From: Porphyridium purpureum
Lineage: Eukaryota > Rhodophyta > Bangiophyceae > Porphyridiales > Porphyridiaceae
Direction: 5' to 3'
DNA length: 64,000 bases
Assembly (NCBI GenBank): GCA_008690995.1
Contig: VRMN01000002.1
Coordinates: 2,046,001-2,110,000, forward strand
Shown: positions 20,305-28,516 of the stretch, piece after piece
Layout of the letters: every line of letters starts with the position of its first letter
Numbering within the stretch: position 1 is the first letter of the stretch
The notes under the pieces: model-generated
The model's input: only the letters and a program-made list of their open reading frames with translations
Database searches by the model: none
Told to the model about the DNA's origin: nothing
Position numbers and translations under genes: made by a program

Positions 20305-21102
20305 TCAAACTAATAACCTTGCATTGACACAGCCGTCGTTTTCCACGTTGTTCATGACCTGAGCGTATTTGCTCCAAACGACTTTGCCAGAATTCGTGAC
20401 GAGACCGAGATCGCTGACATTGACCTCAATTACCGTGCCCTTGGTAATGACGCCCAGTTGAGTGTACGTTTGTCCTTGTGGGTTCTTCTTGACGCCCAAG
20501 ATATCCAGGCAGAATGTTGTTTGCAGCTCTGGGTGCGTCACATTTGCCTTTTTAACCCTCAGTCCCATGGGCCGAATGAAACGCTCGTACTTTGGTGGCT
20601 TGCGTGTAAAGTTGTCACCCACGAAAGTGGCCTTGGTGACCACGCGTTTCCATTCCTTGTTCTTGCGCTTGCCCGACTTCATGACCTTGAACATCTCATC
20701 CTCTGCGACCGCACGCACCTTGGGCAGCGGCACGTCCCACTTCCCGGCCTTCTCTTTCCGCTTCTGCTTGACCGTGTTGGACAGCACCTTGGAGCGCGTC
20801 ACCTCCTCTCGGTCGAGCAAATAGCCTGGCACTGCGCCCTTCTTGACATCCTTGTCCGCTGACGCGTCGGCATCCTTGTTCTTCTTGTTGCGCTGCTGAT
20901 GCATGTTGATCTTCTTCTTCATAATTGCCTTCTCCTTGAACCTTTGCTTGTTGTACAACTTGGCCTTGATTCCCGTCAGCGAGTGCGCCTTGCTCGCCAC
21001 GACGCGCACCGAGCGCGCCTCTTTCTTCCGCTCCTTCTCCTCATAGTCAAACCGCCGCCCATACTTCTTGCGGTGCTCATCAATGTAGTCGCCCTGCGGC
21101 AT
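20305..21102 (-). CDS. NSA2: Ribosome biogenesis protein NSA2
   Basis: The protein has 265 residues, close to the roughly 260 usual for NSA2/TINP1, a nucleolar GTPase-less factor of the pre-60S particle needed for 27S rRNA processing. The start [17 protein letters not shown] is the family start (MPQNEYIE...HxKxxGxRxD), so ATG 21102 is chosen over the upstream extension. Other signatures are [20 protein letters not shown], [39 protein letters not shown] and a C-terminal [21 protein letters not shown]-like end. Very basic and nuclear by composition. It converges on the metzincin gene, with under 100 bases between stops. Confidence 0.96.
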   Translation of the reverse strand: MPQGDYIDEHRKKYGRRFDYEEKERKKEARSVRVVASKAHSLTGIKAKLYNKQRFKEKAIMKKKINMHQQRNKKNKDADASADKDVKKGAVPGYLLDREEVTRSKVLSNTVKQKRKEKAGKWDVPLPKVRAVAEDEMFKVMKSGKRKNKEWKRVVTKATFVGDNFTRKPPKYERFIRPMGLRVKKANVTHPELQTTFCLDILGVKKNPQGQTYTQLGVITKGTVIEVNVSDLGLVTNSGKVVWSKYAQVMNNVENDGCVNARLLV

Positions 21103-21257
21103 CTTGCTTCCCCTCTCCACACAACTACTCCTCTCCTCCTTCTCCTCTTCCTCTTCCTTCAACTTTGCCACACGCGGCCGCACCGCACACAATTTTCACG
21201 GCGACACAACACAAGTTTATAGCAAACGCGGCCTGTTTTGATAGGACTGTCAAGCCG

Positions 21258-22370
21258 CTAGTCGAAGAACTGCGAGAAGTAGCGCGCGGTCAGTTGCGGC
21301 TTCTCAAGGTGCGGGACATGGCCACATTCCGGCAGAATGTGGACGCGCAGCGACTCGGCCTGCGTGAGAGCCTGCTTGAATTGGTCCACGTACTTGAGCT
21401 CCAAAATCTGGTCGTCCTCGCCCCACAGAATCAGCACGGGCTGTTTGACCTGTCCAATCAGCGAGCTGACCCTGTATCCTCCACTGCGCAGGAATTCCAC
21501 GCTTGCCAGCTCCCAGTTGCGCGCAAAGCAGTGCAGTCGACCGATACGCAGCGCGTCCTCGGTCGCAAATCGTGTCTTGTCTGTGTAGGACATTTGGTTC
21601 GCCATGTTGCGCAGCGGCTTGGTCTTGAGAACCGCAATCCCGAGCTGGTCAAGCGGCCAGAATAACTTGGGCGCGCCTTCAATGAAGCCCTGGGCGTCAA
21701 TCAGCACCATGGCTCGCACCCACTCGGCACAATTCACTGCAAAGTCGATCGCCGCCGCGCCGCCGAGACTCGCCCCGCATGCAATGACTGGCTGCTTGAC
21801 ATACTGTTTCACAAATGCCTCGAGGTGCTCCCTCCGCCCGAGCGGCCCAAAGTCTAGCCCAGGCTCTCGGCTCGTGAAGCCGAGACCCACCAGATCGACC
21901 GCAAGCACGCGAAAGCCTGCTTCGACCAAAAGCGGGACCAATCTGCGGTACTCCAGGATGGATGAATCGAATCCGGGAATCAGTAGCACTGGTGGTAGCG
22001 GCTGAACGAGCTCAGCACCTTGATCGATGAACGTCGTTTCCACCTGCTGCGCTGTTCGTGGCAGCGTGAGCGTAACCTGCTTCAGAGAGGCAAGCATCTC
22101 CCTAGCTGCGGGCTCCTCAATCTCCCGAACTGCATCAGCAGGTACCAATTTTTCAATCAGCGACAAGGAGGACGTGGACGATGAAGGCGCCGCCGAGGAA
22201 GCTGTAACGACGCGCCCATTCATCACACAGAGACCCCACTTTCTCGACCGAGCGCGGTTCGGTGCCCACGTCGACTGCACCCGACATACCTGGATTTTGT
22301 TTGTCCTAAACGTATGCAAATGCGATCCGTGCGCGCTTTGCGCTACCTGGAATGCCGCGGAGCCGACCAT
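21258..22370 (-). CDS. Alpha/beta hydrolase, probably organelle-targeted
   Basis: This is a 370-residue alpha/beta-fold hydrolase. The frame opens at TTG 22421; ATG 22370 is the first credible start. About 70 Ser/Arg/Ala-rich residues then look like a transit peptide. The fold is plain: oxyanion strand VLLIPGFDSS, nucleophile elbow G-A-S-L-G (Ser201), acid loop LILWGEDDQIL (Asp319 or Asp320) and catalytic His351 in ECGHVPHLE. The cap region is short and helical. This resembles plant plastid hydrolases of unknown substrate in the epoxide-hydrolase/haloperoxidase-like group. I cannot name a reaction. It is divergent from folD with 245 bases between starts. Confidence 0.85.
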   Translation of the reverse strand: MVGSAAFQVAQSAHGSHLHTFRTNKIQVCRVQSTWAPNRARSRKWGLCVMNGRVVTASSAAPSSSTSSLSLIEKLVPADAVREIEEPAAREMLASLKQVTLTLPRTAQQVETTFIDQGAELVQPLPPVLLIPGFDSSILEYRRLVPLLVEAGFRVLAVDLVGLGFTSREPGLDFGPLGRREHLEAFVKQYVKQPVIACGASLGGAAAIDFAVNCAEWVRAMVLIDAQGFIEGAPKLFWPLDQLGIAVLKTKPLRNMANQMSYTDKTRFATEDALRIGRLHCFARNWELASVEFLRSGGYRVSSLIGQVKQPVLILWGEDDQILELKYVDQFKQALTQAESLRVHILPECGHVPHLEKPQLTARYFSQFFD

Positions 22371-22615
22371 GCTCTCGCAAACTACCGAACATCTCACGGC
22401 GATCACCACCAGTGTAGCCAAACAAGGTGGAGCGGCTTATCGGCTCCTCGTGGGATTGGACGTCAAGCCTAAATGGTTTATTGACTTATTGGATTAACGG
22501 GTTAATGGTTTAGTGGTTCATTGGCGTAAAGTTCGGCGCAAGCGCGTGCGGTTGCGCGGGTTGCGGCGGCGGAGCAGCATGGCCAAGGAGGAAGAGAAGT
22601 TCAGAGGTACTTCAC

Positions 22616-23731
22616 ATGATGTTTGTCGGGGCGCATTCTGCGAGATGGCGACCGCGCGCGCTAGGCGTGCCTGGAGCGTCGCCGGCGTCGCCCGCGTCGG
22701 CGCGGTGTGACCAGCAACGGAATGTGAGGAATGCCGGAGTGCGTGCGATGATGCCGACCTCGCAGAAACGCAGCATGCGTCTGAACAGTCTGCCCGTAGG
22801 CGTGCTGTGGGCGTCGGCGTCGGCGTCGGCTGTAGAGACCGACGTGGATCCTAAAATTATCGATGGCAAGGCGATGGCAAGGCAAGTAGAAGACGAGCTC
22901 GCCGCCGAGGTGACGCACATGAAGGAGACCAATGGGTTGGTGCCCGGTCTGGCAGTGATCATCGTTGGTGAGCGCAAGGATTCGCAAACATACGTTCGTG
23001 CAAAGCGGAAAGCTTGCGAGAGGGTCGGTATTGCCTCATTTGGGTACGATTTGCCCGAGGCCACCACGCAGCACGATCTCGAGGTACTGATCGAGCAGCT
23101 GAACGTGCGAGCAGACGTTCACGGAATTTTGGTGCAGCTTCCGCTTCCAAGCCATATTGACAGTGAGGTGGTACTGGACAAGATCTCTTACGAAAAGGAC
23201 GTGGATGGCTTTCACCCGCTGAATATGGGACGTCTTTGCATGGCTGGCGGGGGCCGCGAAGAGCCACGCTTCGTGCCTTGCACTCCAAAAGGATGCATTG
23301 AGATGCTCAAGCGCAAAAATGTTGCTGTGGCGGGAAAGAACGCAGTTGTTCTGGGGCGAAGTAACATCGTCGGTCTCCCCGCGGCGATGCTCCTCAACCA
23401 AATGGATGCAACGGTGACTATTTGCCATTCAAAGACGCAAGACCTCGCCGCGAAAGTACGAGATGCGGACATTTTGGTCGCCGCCGTTGGCCGTGCACAG
23501 TTTGTTCCTGGAGATTGGATTAAACCGGGAGCAGTGGTGATTGATGTTGGTATAAACGCTGTGGAAGACGCGTCAAAGAAGAGCGGATACCGTCTTGTGG
23601 GCGACGTGGACTACGCCTCGTGCTACGAAAAGGCAAGCCTGATCACGCCGGTCCCTGGTGGTGTGGGACCCATGACGATTGCCATGCTGCTGCGTAACAC
23701 TGTAGATGGTGCTGCGCGGAGCCTTGAGTGA
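22616..23731 (+). CDS. folD: Methylenetetrahydrofolate dehydrogenase/cyclohydrolase (FolD)
   Basis: This bifunctional enzyme interconverts 5,10-methylene-, methenyl- and 10-formyl-tetrahydrofolate for one-carbon supply. The protein has 371 residues, with about 80 N-terminal residues before IIDGKAMARQVEDEL, longer than bacterial FolD and rich in Arg/Ser/Ala, so an organellar targeting peptide is likely. Catalytic and binding signatures are all present: YVRAKRKACE (the Tyr and Lys of YxxxK), VQLPLPSHID, KDVDGFHPLNMGRL, PCTPKGCIEML, GRSNIVGLPAAMLL (Rossmann loop) and PVPGGVGPMTIAML. Two adjacent ATGs (22616, 22619) begin it. An upstream ATG at 22579 in another frame opens a 43-codon frame that overlaps the start and might act as a regulatory uORF. 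Confidence 0.95.
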   Translation: MMFVGAHSARWRPRALGVPGASPASPASARCDQQRNVRNAGVRAMMPTSQKRSMRLNSLPVGVLWASASASAVETDVDPKIIDGKAMARQVEDELAAEVTHMKETNGLVPGLAVIIVGERKDSQTYVRAKRKACERVGIASFGYDLPEATTQHDLEVLIEQLNVRADVHGILVQLPLPSHIDSEVVLDKISYEKDVDGFHPLNMGRLCMAGGGREEPRFVPCTPKGCIEMLKRKNVAVAGKNAVVLGRSNIVGLPAAMLLNQMDATVTICHSKTQDLAAKVRDADILVAAVGRAQFVPGDWIKPGAVVIDVGINAVEDASKKSGYRLVGDVDYASCYEKASLITPVPGGVGPMTIAMLLRNTVDGAARSLE

Positions 23732-24046
23732 GACAATGCATGCAGCGCTCTGCGTGCGTGTTGCGTAAATTCGAAATGCATACTGTTCGTTTCATTTTGA
23801 GGCAAAGCAAAAATTCCAGCCCCGATAAGGCACTGGCCACGGCGTCTAAACGATGCGCAAACGTTGCTTTCTCAAGCCGAAGATTTCTTGCAACCCTCCT
23901 CTTTATTCTCGTGAAGTCATCGAGACGAACGCGTTCAAGCCATCTTTTTGTTTGCTTCTCTTAAAGTCATGCGATAAACGGACAGAGCCATACGTGGTCA
24001 TGGCCTCCGGTGCTCCTTCGGTGCAACCTGATCAAGCCTCTAGCAG
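23732..24046. other. Convergent 3' intergenic region
   Basis: These 315 bases between the folD and ankyrin stops show no recognisable gene or repeat. They are AT-richer than the flanks, as expected of 3' UTRs. Confidence 0.6.
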
Positions 24047-25573
24047 TCACTGAGAGCCTTCGCTCGAATTGACACCGAGCAAGAGCGATTGCTGCTCATT
24101 AGGCAAGCGGCTTGCGAAAAGCACCAAGAACTCTTCGGCATCATCTGTGTGGACGTGCACGAAAATCTGCAACGCAGTAAGCTCTTCACCTGACCCGGAC
24201 TTACTGTTTGGATCAGCACCCAAAAGCACCAGAAACTCAAACAAGGGTTTCGACACGCATGATACTGATCGAGACGCGGCGTCACATACGTCGTCTTCTT
24301 CGCCCGAGTCATCGTCACCATCGCAAAAGAAATATTTGCGGCTCTTCAGTTTCGCCACTCGATGCAATGCAGTCTCGCCGGCGGAGTCTACGCAGTCGAT
24401 GGGGAGCCCGTGACCAATGACCAACTGCGCGATGCATTTCCTTCGCTCGCAATCAATCGAGAGCTCTGAACTGACCAGCAGGTGCAGCGCGCTAAAGCCC
24501 TCATCCATGCGCGCATTCACATTGGCGCCGTTTTTGAGCAGAAAGCCCACACAATCGTCCTCACCAGCCCATACGGCCTCGAGCAGCGCTGTGCTGCCTT
24601 GGTCTGCACACGCATTTATGTCTGCGCCGTGCTCCAGAAGAATCCGCAAGTGCTTTGTCTTCCCGTACTCTGCTGCGCACATGAGCGCAGAAAACCTTGT
24701 GTGGTCTGCGTCCTTGGCGTCCGCGCCGCATTCAAGCAGGAGGCGCAAAGTCGACTCGGACGCGTACGCTGCGGCCGCCATGAGCACCGAGGAGCCTTCT
24801 GCATCCCTTGTCTCAAAAGCCGCACCATGCTCGAGCAAAACCGCCGCACAATCCTCAAGACCTTCCTGCACTGCGCAGTGCAGCGCACTGCATCCGTCAT
24901 TCCGTTGTTCGTCCAGAAGGTGACCAGACGCCAACAGCATACGCAAACAGGCGAGATGTCCGCGCTCAGCGGCCGTGTGGAGTGGCGTGGAGCCGTCAAA
25001 CTGCGTGACGTGTGGTGATGCTCCGTAGGCCAATAACACGCGCACACACTCGAGGTGCCCGTGGTATACGGCGCTCGCCAGCGGTGTGTACCCATCATTC
25101 GTGCACACGTCTGGATCCGCACCGTTCTGCAAGAGCGCGGCTACGCAGCCGGGGTGTCCGCTCCTTGCCGCTCGCGCAAGCGCCGAGACACCGCGCGCAT
25201 CCAGTGCATCAATGCGCGCGCCATGCGCCATGAGCACGTGCAGCGTCCGCTCATGCCCGCGCTCTGCCGCTTCCATCAACGCGGTGCTGCCGCTGTTCAT
25301 CGTATTCCCCCACGCATCTACCTCTGCACCATGGCGCAGAAGCACATCCACCATCTGCGCGTGCCCATTTCTCAACGCCTCGTACATCGCGTACGGTGTG
25401 CTGCGACATTGCGCAAACGCAGACACCGCATCCAGCCCGCGCTGCCGATACTCGTCGGACAGCGCTCCTATACACGCAAGCACAGACTCTACATCGCCAC
25501 GCCGCGCGTATTCCACCAGCCACGCGTGCACGTCGTCAAGCATCCCGTCGCCACCATCCAGTCGTCTGCGCAT
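24047..25573 (-). CDS. Ankyrin-repeat protein
   Basis: This 508-residue protein is built almost entirely of ankyrin repeats. I count about eleven units, for example GSTALMEAAERGHERTLHVL, GYTPLASAVYHGHLECVRVL and GSTPLHTAAERGHLACLRML, each followed by the usual L-x-x-G-A-x-x-D turn. The last units (GETALHRVAKL) are separated by an acidic loop (DGDDDSGEEDD). ATG 25573 starts it, and no other domain, signal peptide or membrane helix is visible. The function is a protein-binding scaffold; the partner cannot be guessed. Its promoter holds one exact GTACAGTG and one CACTGTAC. Confidence 0.9.
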   Translation of the reverse strand: MRRRLDGGDGMLDDVHAWLVEYARRGDVESVLACIGALSDEYRQRGLDAVSAFAQCRSTPYAMYEALRNGHAQMVDVLLRHGAEVDAWGNTMNSGSTALMEAAERGHERTLHVLMAHGARIDALDARGVSALARAARSGHPGCVAALLQNGADPDVCTNDGYTPLASAVYHGHLECVRVLLAYGASPHVTQFDGSTPLHTAAERGHLACLRMLLASGHLLDEQRNDGCSALHCAVQEGLEDCAAVLLEHGAAFETRDAEGSSVLMAAAAYASESTLRLLLECGADAKDADHTRFSALMCAAEYGKTKHLRILLEHGADINACADQGSTALLEAVWAGEDDCVGFLLKNGANVNARMDEGFSALHLLVSSELSIDCERRKCIAQLVIGHGLPIDCVDSAGETALHRVAKLKSRKYFFCDGDDDSGEEDDVCDAASRSVSCVSKPLFEFLVLLGADPNSKSGSGEELTALQIFVHVHTDDAEEFLVLFASRLPNEQQSLLLGVNSSEGSQ

Positions 25574-25646
25574 ATCACTCGCTCGCCGCGTTCTCTGTCG
25601 CCCTGCTGCCGCCTGCTCCCCTCAAACCACAAAGCTTCGCCGCATT

Positions 25647-25722
25647 CACTGTACCTACCACGCACCGAACTGTACATAGAACAGTACCCCTTAGTACAGT
25701 ATAAGCGAGCTGCGGTACAGTG
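25647..25722. promoter_or_regulatory. GTACAGTG box pair upstream of the ankyrin gene
   Basis: CACTGTAC is at 25647-25654 and GTACAGTG at 25715-25722, with one-mismatch copies near 25669 and 25693. They lie in the 161 bases between the ankyrin start and the stop of the dUTPase gene. Confidence 0.55.
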
Positions 25723-25734
25723 GCGGTCGGTCCA

Positions 25735-27276
25735 CTAGTCGTGGCCCGTGCTGCCAAAGCCGCCGTGTCCGCGCGCGGTGTCGTCAAACATGTGCGGCAC
25801 CTCGCAGATCTGCGCGTGCACCTGGTATCTGAAAATGAGCTGGCAGCAGCGGAAGGGCAGCGGCAGCTCGGGCGCGTCCGGGTCGACCTTGACGAGCGCG
25901 ACGAACAGGTTGCCGTTGTACGACGCGTCGATGATGCCCACGCTGTTCGCCAGCATGTACCCGCTTTTGGACAGCGAGCTGCGCGGCGCCACCTCGCAGT
26001 AGATCCCGTGCTTCATGCGGATGCGGATGCCCGTGTCGTACAGCGTCACGTTGCTGCGCAGCTGCTTGGCCACTTTGATCACCGTCAAGTCGTAGCCCAC
26101 GTCGGACACTTTGGACTTGCTTGGGATGATCGCAGCCGGGTCCGACCGGAATACCTGGCACTCGGGTAAACGTGCCGCCGAGCGAGACAACAGCATCGAC
26201 GCCCATGTGATCCAGCGCAAAAAGTGCTGGTGCTTGCTCTTGAGCACGCGCTCCCCACAGTGCAAATACATGCGTCCCAGCAGATCAATGCAATTGGAAA
26301 AGTGGAACCACACCTCACCGTCGGCCATCACATTATAAGGCACGCCCAGACGGTCTGCGTACGCTCTAGCAAGCGGAGCCAGCCCTGGCTGGAACGCACA
26401 CGCGGGCGTCTCACTGCTTGCTTGGTCTGAAATCTTCCCACACGCGTCGAAGACGCCTCGCATGAAATCATCCACGTGAGCGCGTGCAGGGCAAGCGTCC
26501 AGGGCTTTGAAGAGCTCTGTCATCCAGGCGTCCTTGCCTTGGGCCAAGCCGTCTAGAAGGGCCTTTGAGTCCGAAATGGATTGCAAAAAGGTCGCAAATT
26601 CACCGCGCGAGGGCGCCACGAACTCGTACGCTCCTCCAGCTTGCTGCTGATCGGCGCGCTTCTCTGCGGTGTCTGTGACGCCCGCCTCGGTCACGTGGCT
26701 TGGAAACAACTTGCGAAAGTAGGCCGCGTCTTCGGAAAGCAGAGGAAATGAGCAAGCTTTTGTAGTCTGTACGGGACTGATCGCTGCCGAAACTGCGGCC
26801 CAGCCCATCAGGTAAAACTGATCTGCGGAAGGTAGCTCGCTGAGCGGCAGCTGTCGTGTCTTTCGGCATGGCACGCAGACTGGCTTCAGCCCGTTGTCGA
26901 GCATTTCAAGAGCTTCAACGTACATCATCTGGAAGTTTCCGTCACACTCTTTGGGCTGCGGCGGAGCTGCACCGTTCGCCCCATCTGCGTCTGCGGCCGC
27001 TGCCGTCGCGCAGCGCAGCGTCACATACGCTCTGGACTCCCTATCCAGCGCGGTCACGTTTGTGACAAAACCAGTGTACGCCGTCTGGATCATGTCGACG
27101 AAGCGCGTCTTTGCTGTTTTCGCAGCACTCTGCTGTGTTGTCAATGCCCTCGCACTGCGCTTGGCAAGCACACAGCTTGCACGTGGACCGGTCGCCGTTC
27201 CCTGCCCGCGTCGTGTGACCAAGGAAGACAACCCAGCGACAAACGCTCCACTTGTGCGCTTCATATGCTCACGCAT
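25735..27276 (-). CDS. DUT: dUTPase with N-terminal degenerate LAGLIDADG-like region
   Basis: The C-terminal ~140 residues are a trimeric dUTPase, converting dUTP to dUMP and pyrophosphate. All five motifs are visible: SDVGYDL, APRSSLSKSG, GIIDASYNGNL, RCCQLIF and RGHGGFGSTG. About 340 residues precede it. Two blocks there resemble the paired helices of LAGLIDADG endonucleases (FYLMGWAAVSAAIS; DDFMRGVFDACGKIS), followed by SNCIDLLGRMY and a linker PSKSKVSDVG. I know this order from dUTPase proteins of giant viruses. The first block lacks the acidic residue, so nuclease activity is unlikely. ATG 27417 is possible, but ATG 27276 (MREHMKRTSGAF) gives an Arg/Ser-rich organelle leader and leaves the GTACAGTG box 160 bases upstream; I prefer it. 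The stop is at the Asp after STGH. Confidence 0.88.
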   Translation of the reverse strand: MREHMKRTSGAFVAGLSSLVTRRGQGTATGPRASCVLAKRSARALTTQQSAAKTAKTRFVDMIQTAYTGFVTNVTALDRESRAYVTLRCATAAAADADGANGAAPPQPKECDGNFQMMYVEALEMLDNGLKPVCVPCRKTRQLPLSELPSADQFYLMGWAAVSAAISPVQTTKACSFPLLSEDAAYFRKLFPSHVTEAGVTDTAEKRADQQQAGGAYEFVAPSRGEFATFLQSISDSKALLDGLAQGKDAWMTELFKALDACPARAHVDDFMRGVFDACGKISDQASSETPACAFQPGLAPLARAYADRLGVPYNVMADGEVWFHFSNCIDLLGRMYLHCGERVLKSKHQHFLRWITWASMLLSRSAARLPECQVFRSDPAAIIPSKSKVSDVGYDLTVIKVAKQLRSNVTLYDTGIRIRMKHGIYCEVAPRSSLSKSGYMLANSVGIIDASYNGNLFVALVKVDPDAPELPLPFRCCQLIFRYQVHAQICEVPHMFDDTARGHGGFGSTGHD

Positions 27277-27434
27277 GTCCACGCAGTACGGATAACTCTT
27301 GTGCGCGCGCTTGTGTGTGTGTGTTCGCGTGTTGAGCGCGAACGCTTCGGAACCGGAATCCGCACGCGCGCGCCCAGCCCCTTCCGTCCGCGAGCTGTGC
27401 GCCGCGTTTCGCGCCATGACAAAGTACAGCGCGT

Positions 27435-27445
27435 GTACAGTGTAC
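27435..27445. promoter_or_regulatory. GTACAGTG box upstream of the dUTPase gene
   Basis: GTACAGTGTAC, with an additional GTACAGC just before it. It lies about 160 bases upstream of the preferred dUTPase start, and supports that start over the ATG at 27417. Confidence 0.55.
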
Positions 27446-28516
27446 CTCCACGCTCAAACCGAACACACGCGCCGCAGCGATGGCGCGATCGACGCCGTCC
27501 GGGTTCTCTCCTGTCTGAGCGGTTAAAATGCGTCCCACAGCTTAACGGGCCAGCCGCTAACCGGTGGCCGGAAACCGATAGCCGATAAGCATTCTAACTG
27601 AGTGGTGTGACAGTTGGCGGCGCGTGTCTATTTTAGTCGGCGCCAATCTTGCGCGAGGCTGCAGCAAGGTGTGAGCCGCGCATGGCGCTCGACGCCGAGC
27701 GTGATCCATCCCGCTCGTCGGCGGCAGGGACACTGCGCCGCTGGGGAAGACGCCTCGGCGACATGTCTCGCCCTGACGCGAACGACGCGCGGCGTGGGCT
27801 GCACACTGGCGGAGCGCGCCGAGCAAGCGAGCACGGTGATTGACGCGGCGCGTGCGCAGACCGCGCGCTGTACATGCGCGTGGCCAACAAGGCGGTTTTG
27901 CAATGCAGCGCGATGACGCGGCGCGCTTGTGTTTTTGTCTGATGCCTTTGTCCCGGATCGCAGCTTGTGCGTGCACTGTACGCGAACGACACACGCGGGG
28001 TTTGTGTGTATGTGTGTGTGTGTGTGTGAGAGTTGATGGCGCACGCCGCACCGCAGAACATGACACGCGGTTGATAGAAGGACTGAAGCGGTTTATTCGG
28101 GTTGGTGGGTGTGTATGGTGAGCGTGCGTGGGATAAGGAGGAACTGTAGAAACAACATGAAGAACGTGAGGGCGAGACGGAATGAAGAGGGAGAGAGAGA
28201 GCAGGAGAAGGATTGGGGGGAGAACAGAGAGGGGGGGAACGACGGGTTTGCGGTGGGGTGGGGTGGTTCGAGAAGCGCGTCGATATTGGGGTCTGAGGTA
28301 AGCACGGCGCTTCGTGGCCACGAAGACTGGCCACCGCGTGCGGTCGCGGGTACACGCGACTGCCGGTGCATCCCGCTGCAGAGCATCTGTGGTTCTGGCG
28401 GATTCAGGCAGGCGAAAGGAGAAGTGTCGAGCTCCAGTGCCCCGGTTCTGTCGAGCTACTCGCGGGCTTCGGCAGCCGTGACCCGCGGGTGTCCGGCGGG
28501 TTGCGGCAGGGGAAAT
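27446..28516. other. Divergent upstream region with GT microsatellite
   Basis: This runs between the dUTPase and sulfotransferase starts. It contains CACTGTAC at 27974-27981 and a GT repeat at 28003-28029. Long frames cross it on both strands, but they begin at GTG or TTG and follow the repeat, so I treat it as promoter and 5' UTR. The stretch 28180-28270 is purine-rich. Confidence 0.5.

Noticed and set aside
22579-22710. An exon-like ATG frame (MAKEEEKFRG) ahead of folD
   Set aside because: It overlaps the folD start in another frame and no splice would join it usefully; noted only as a possible uORF.
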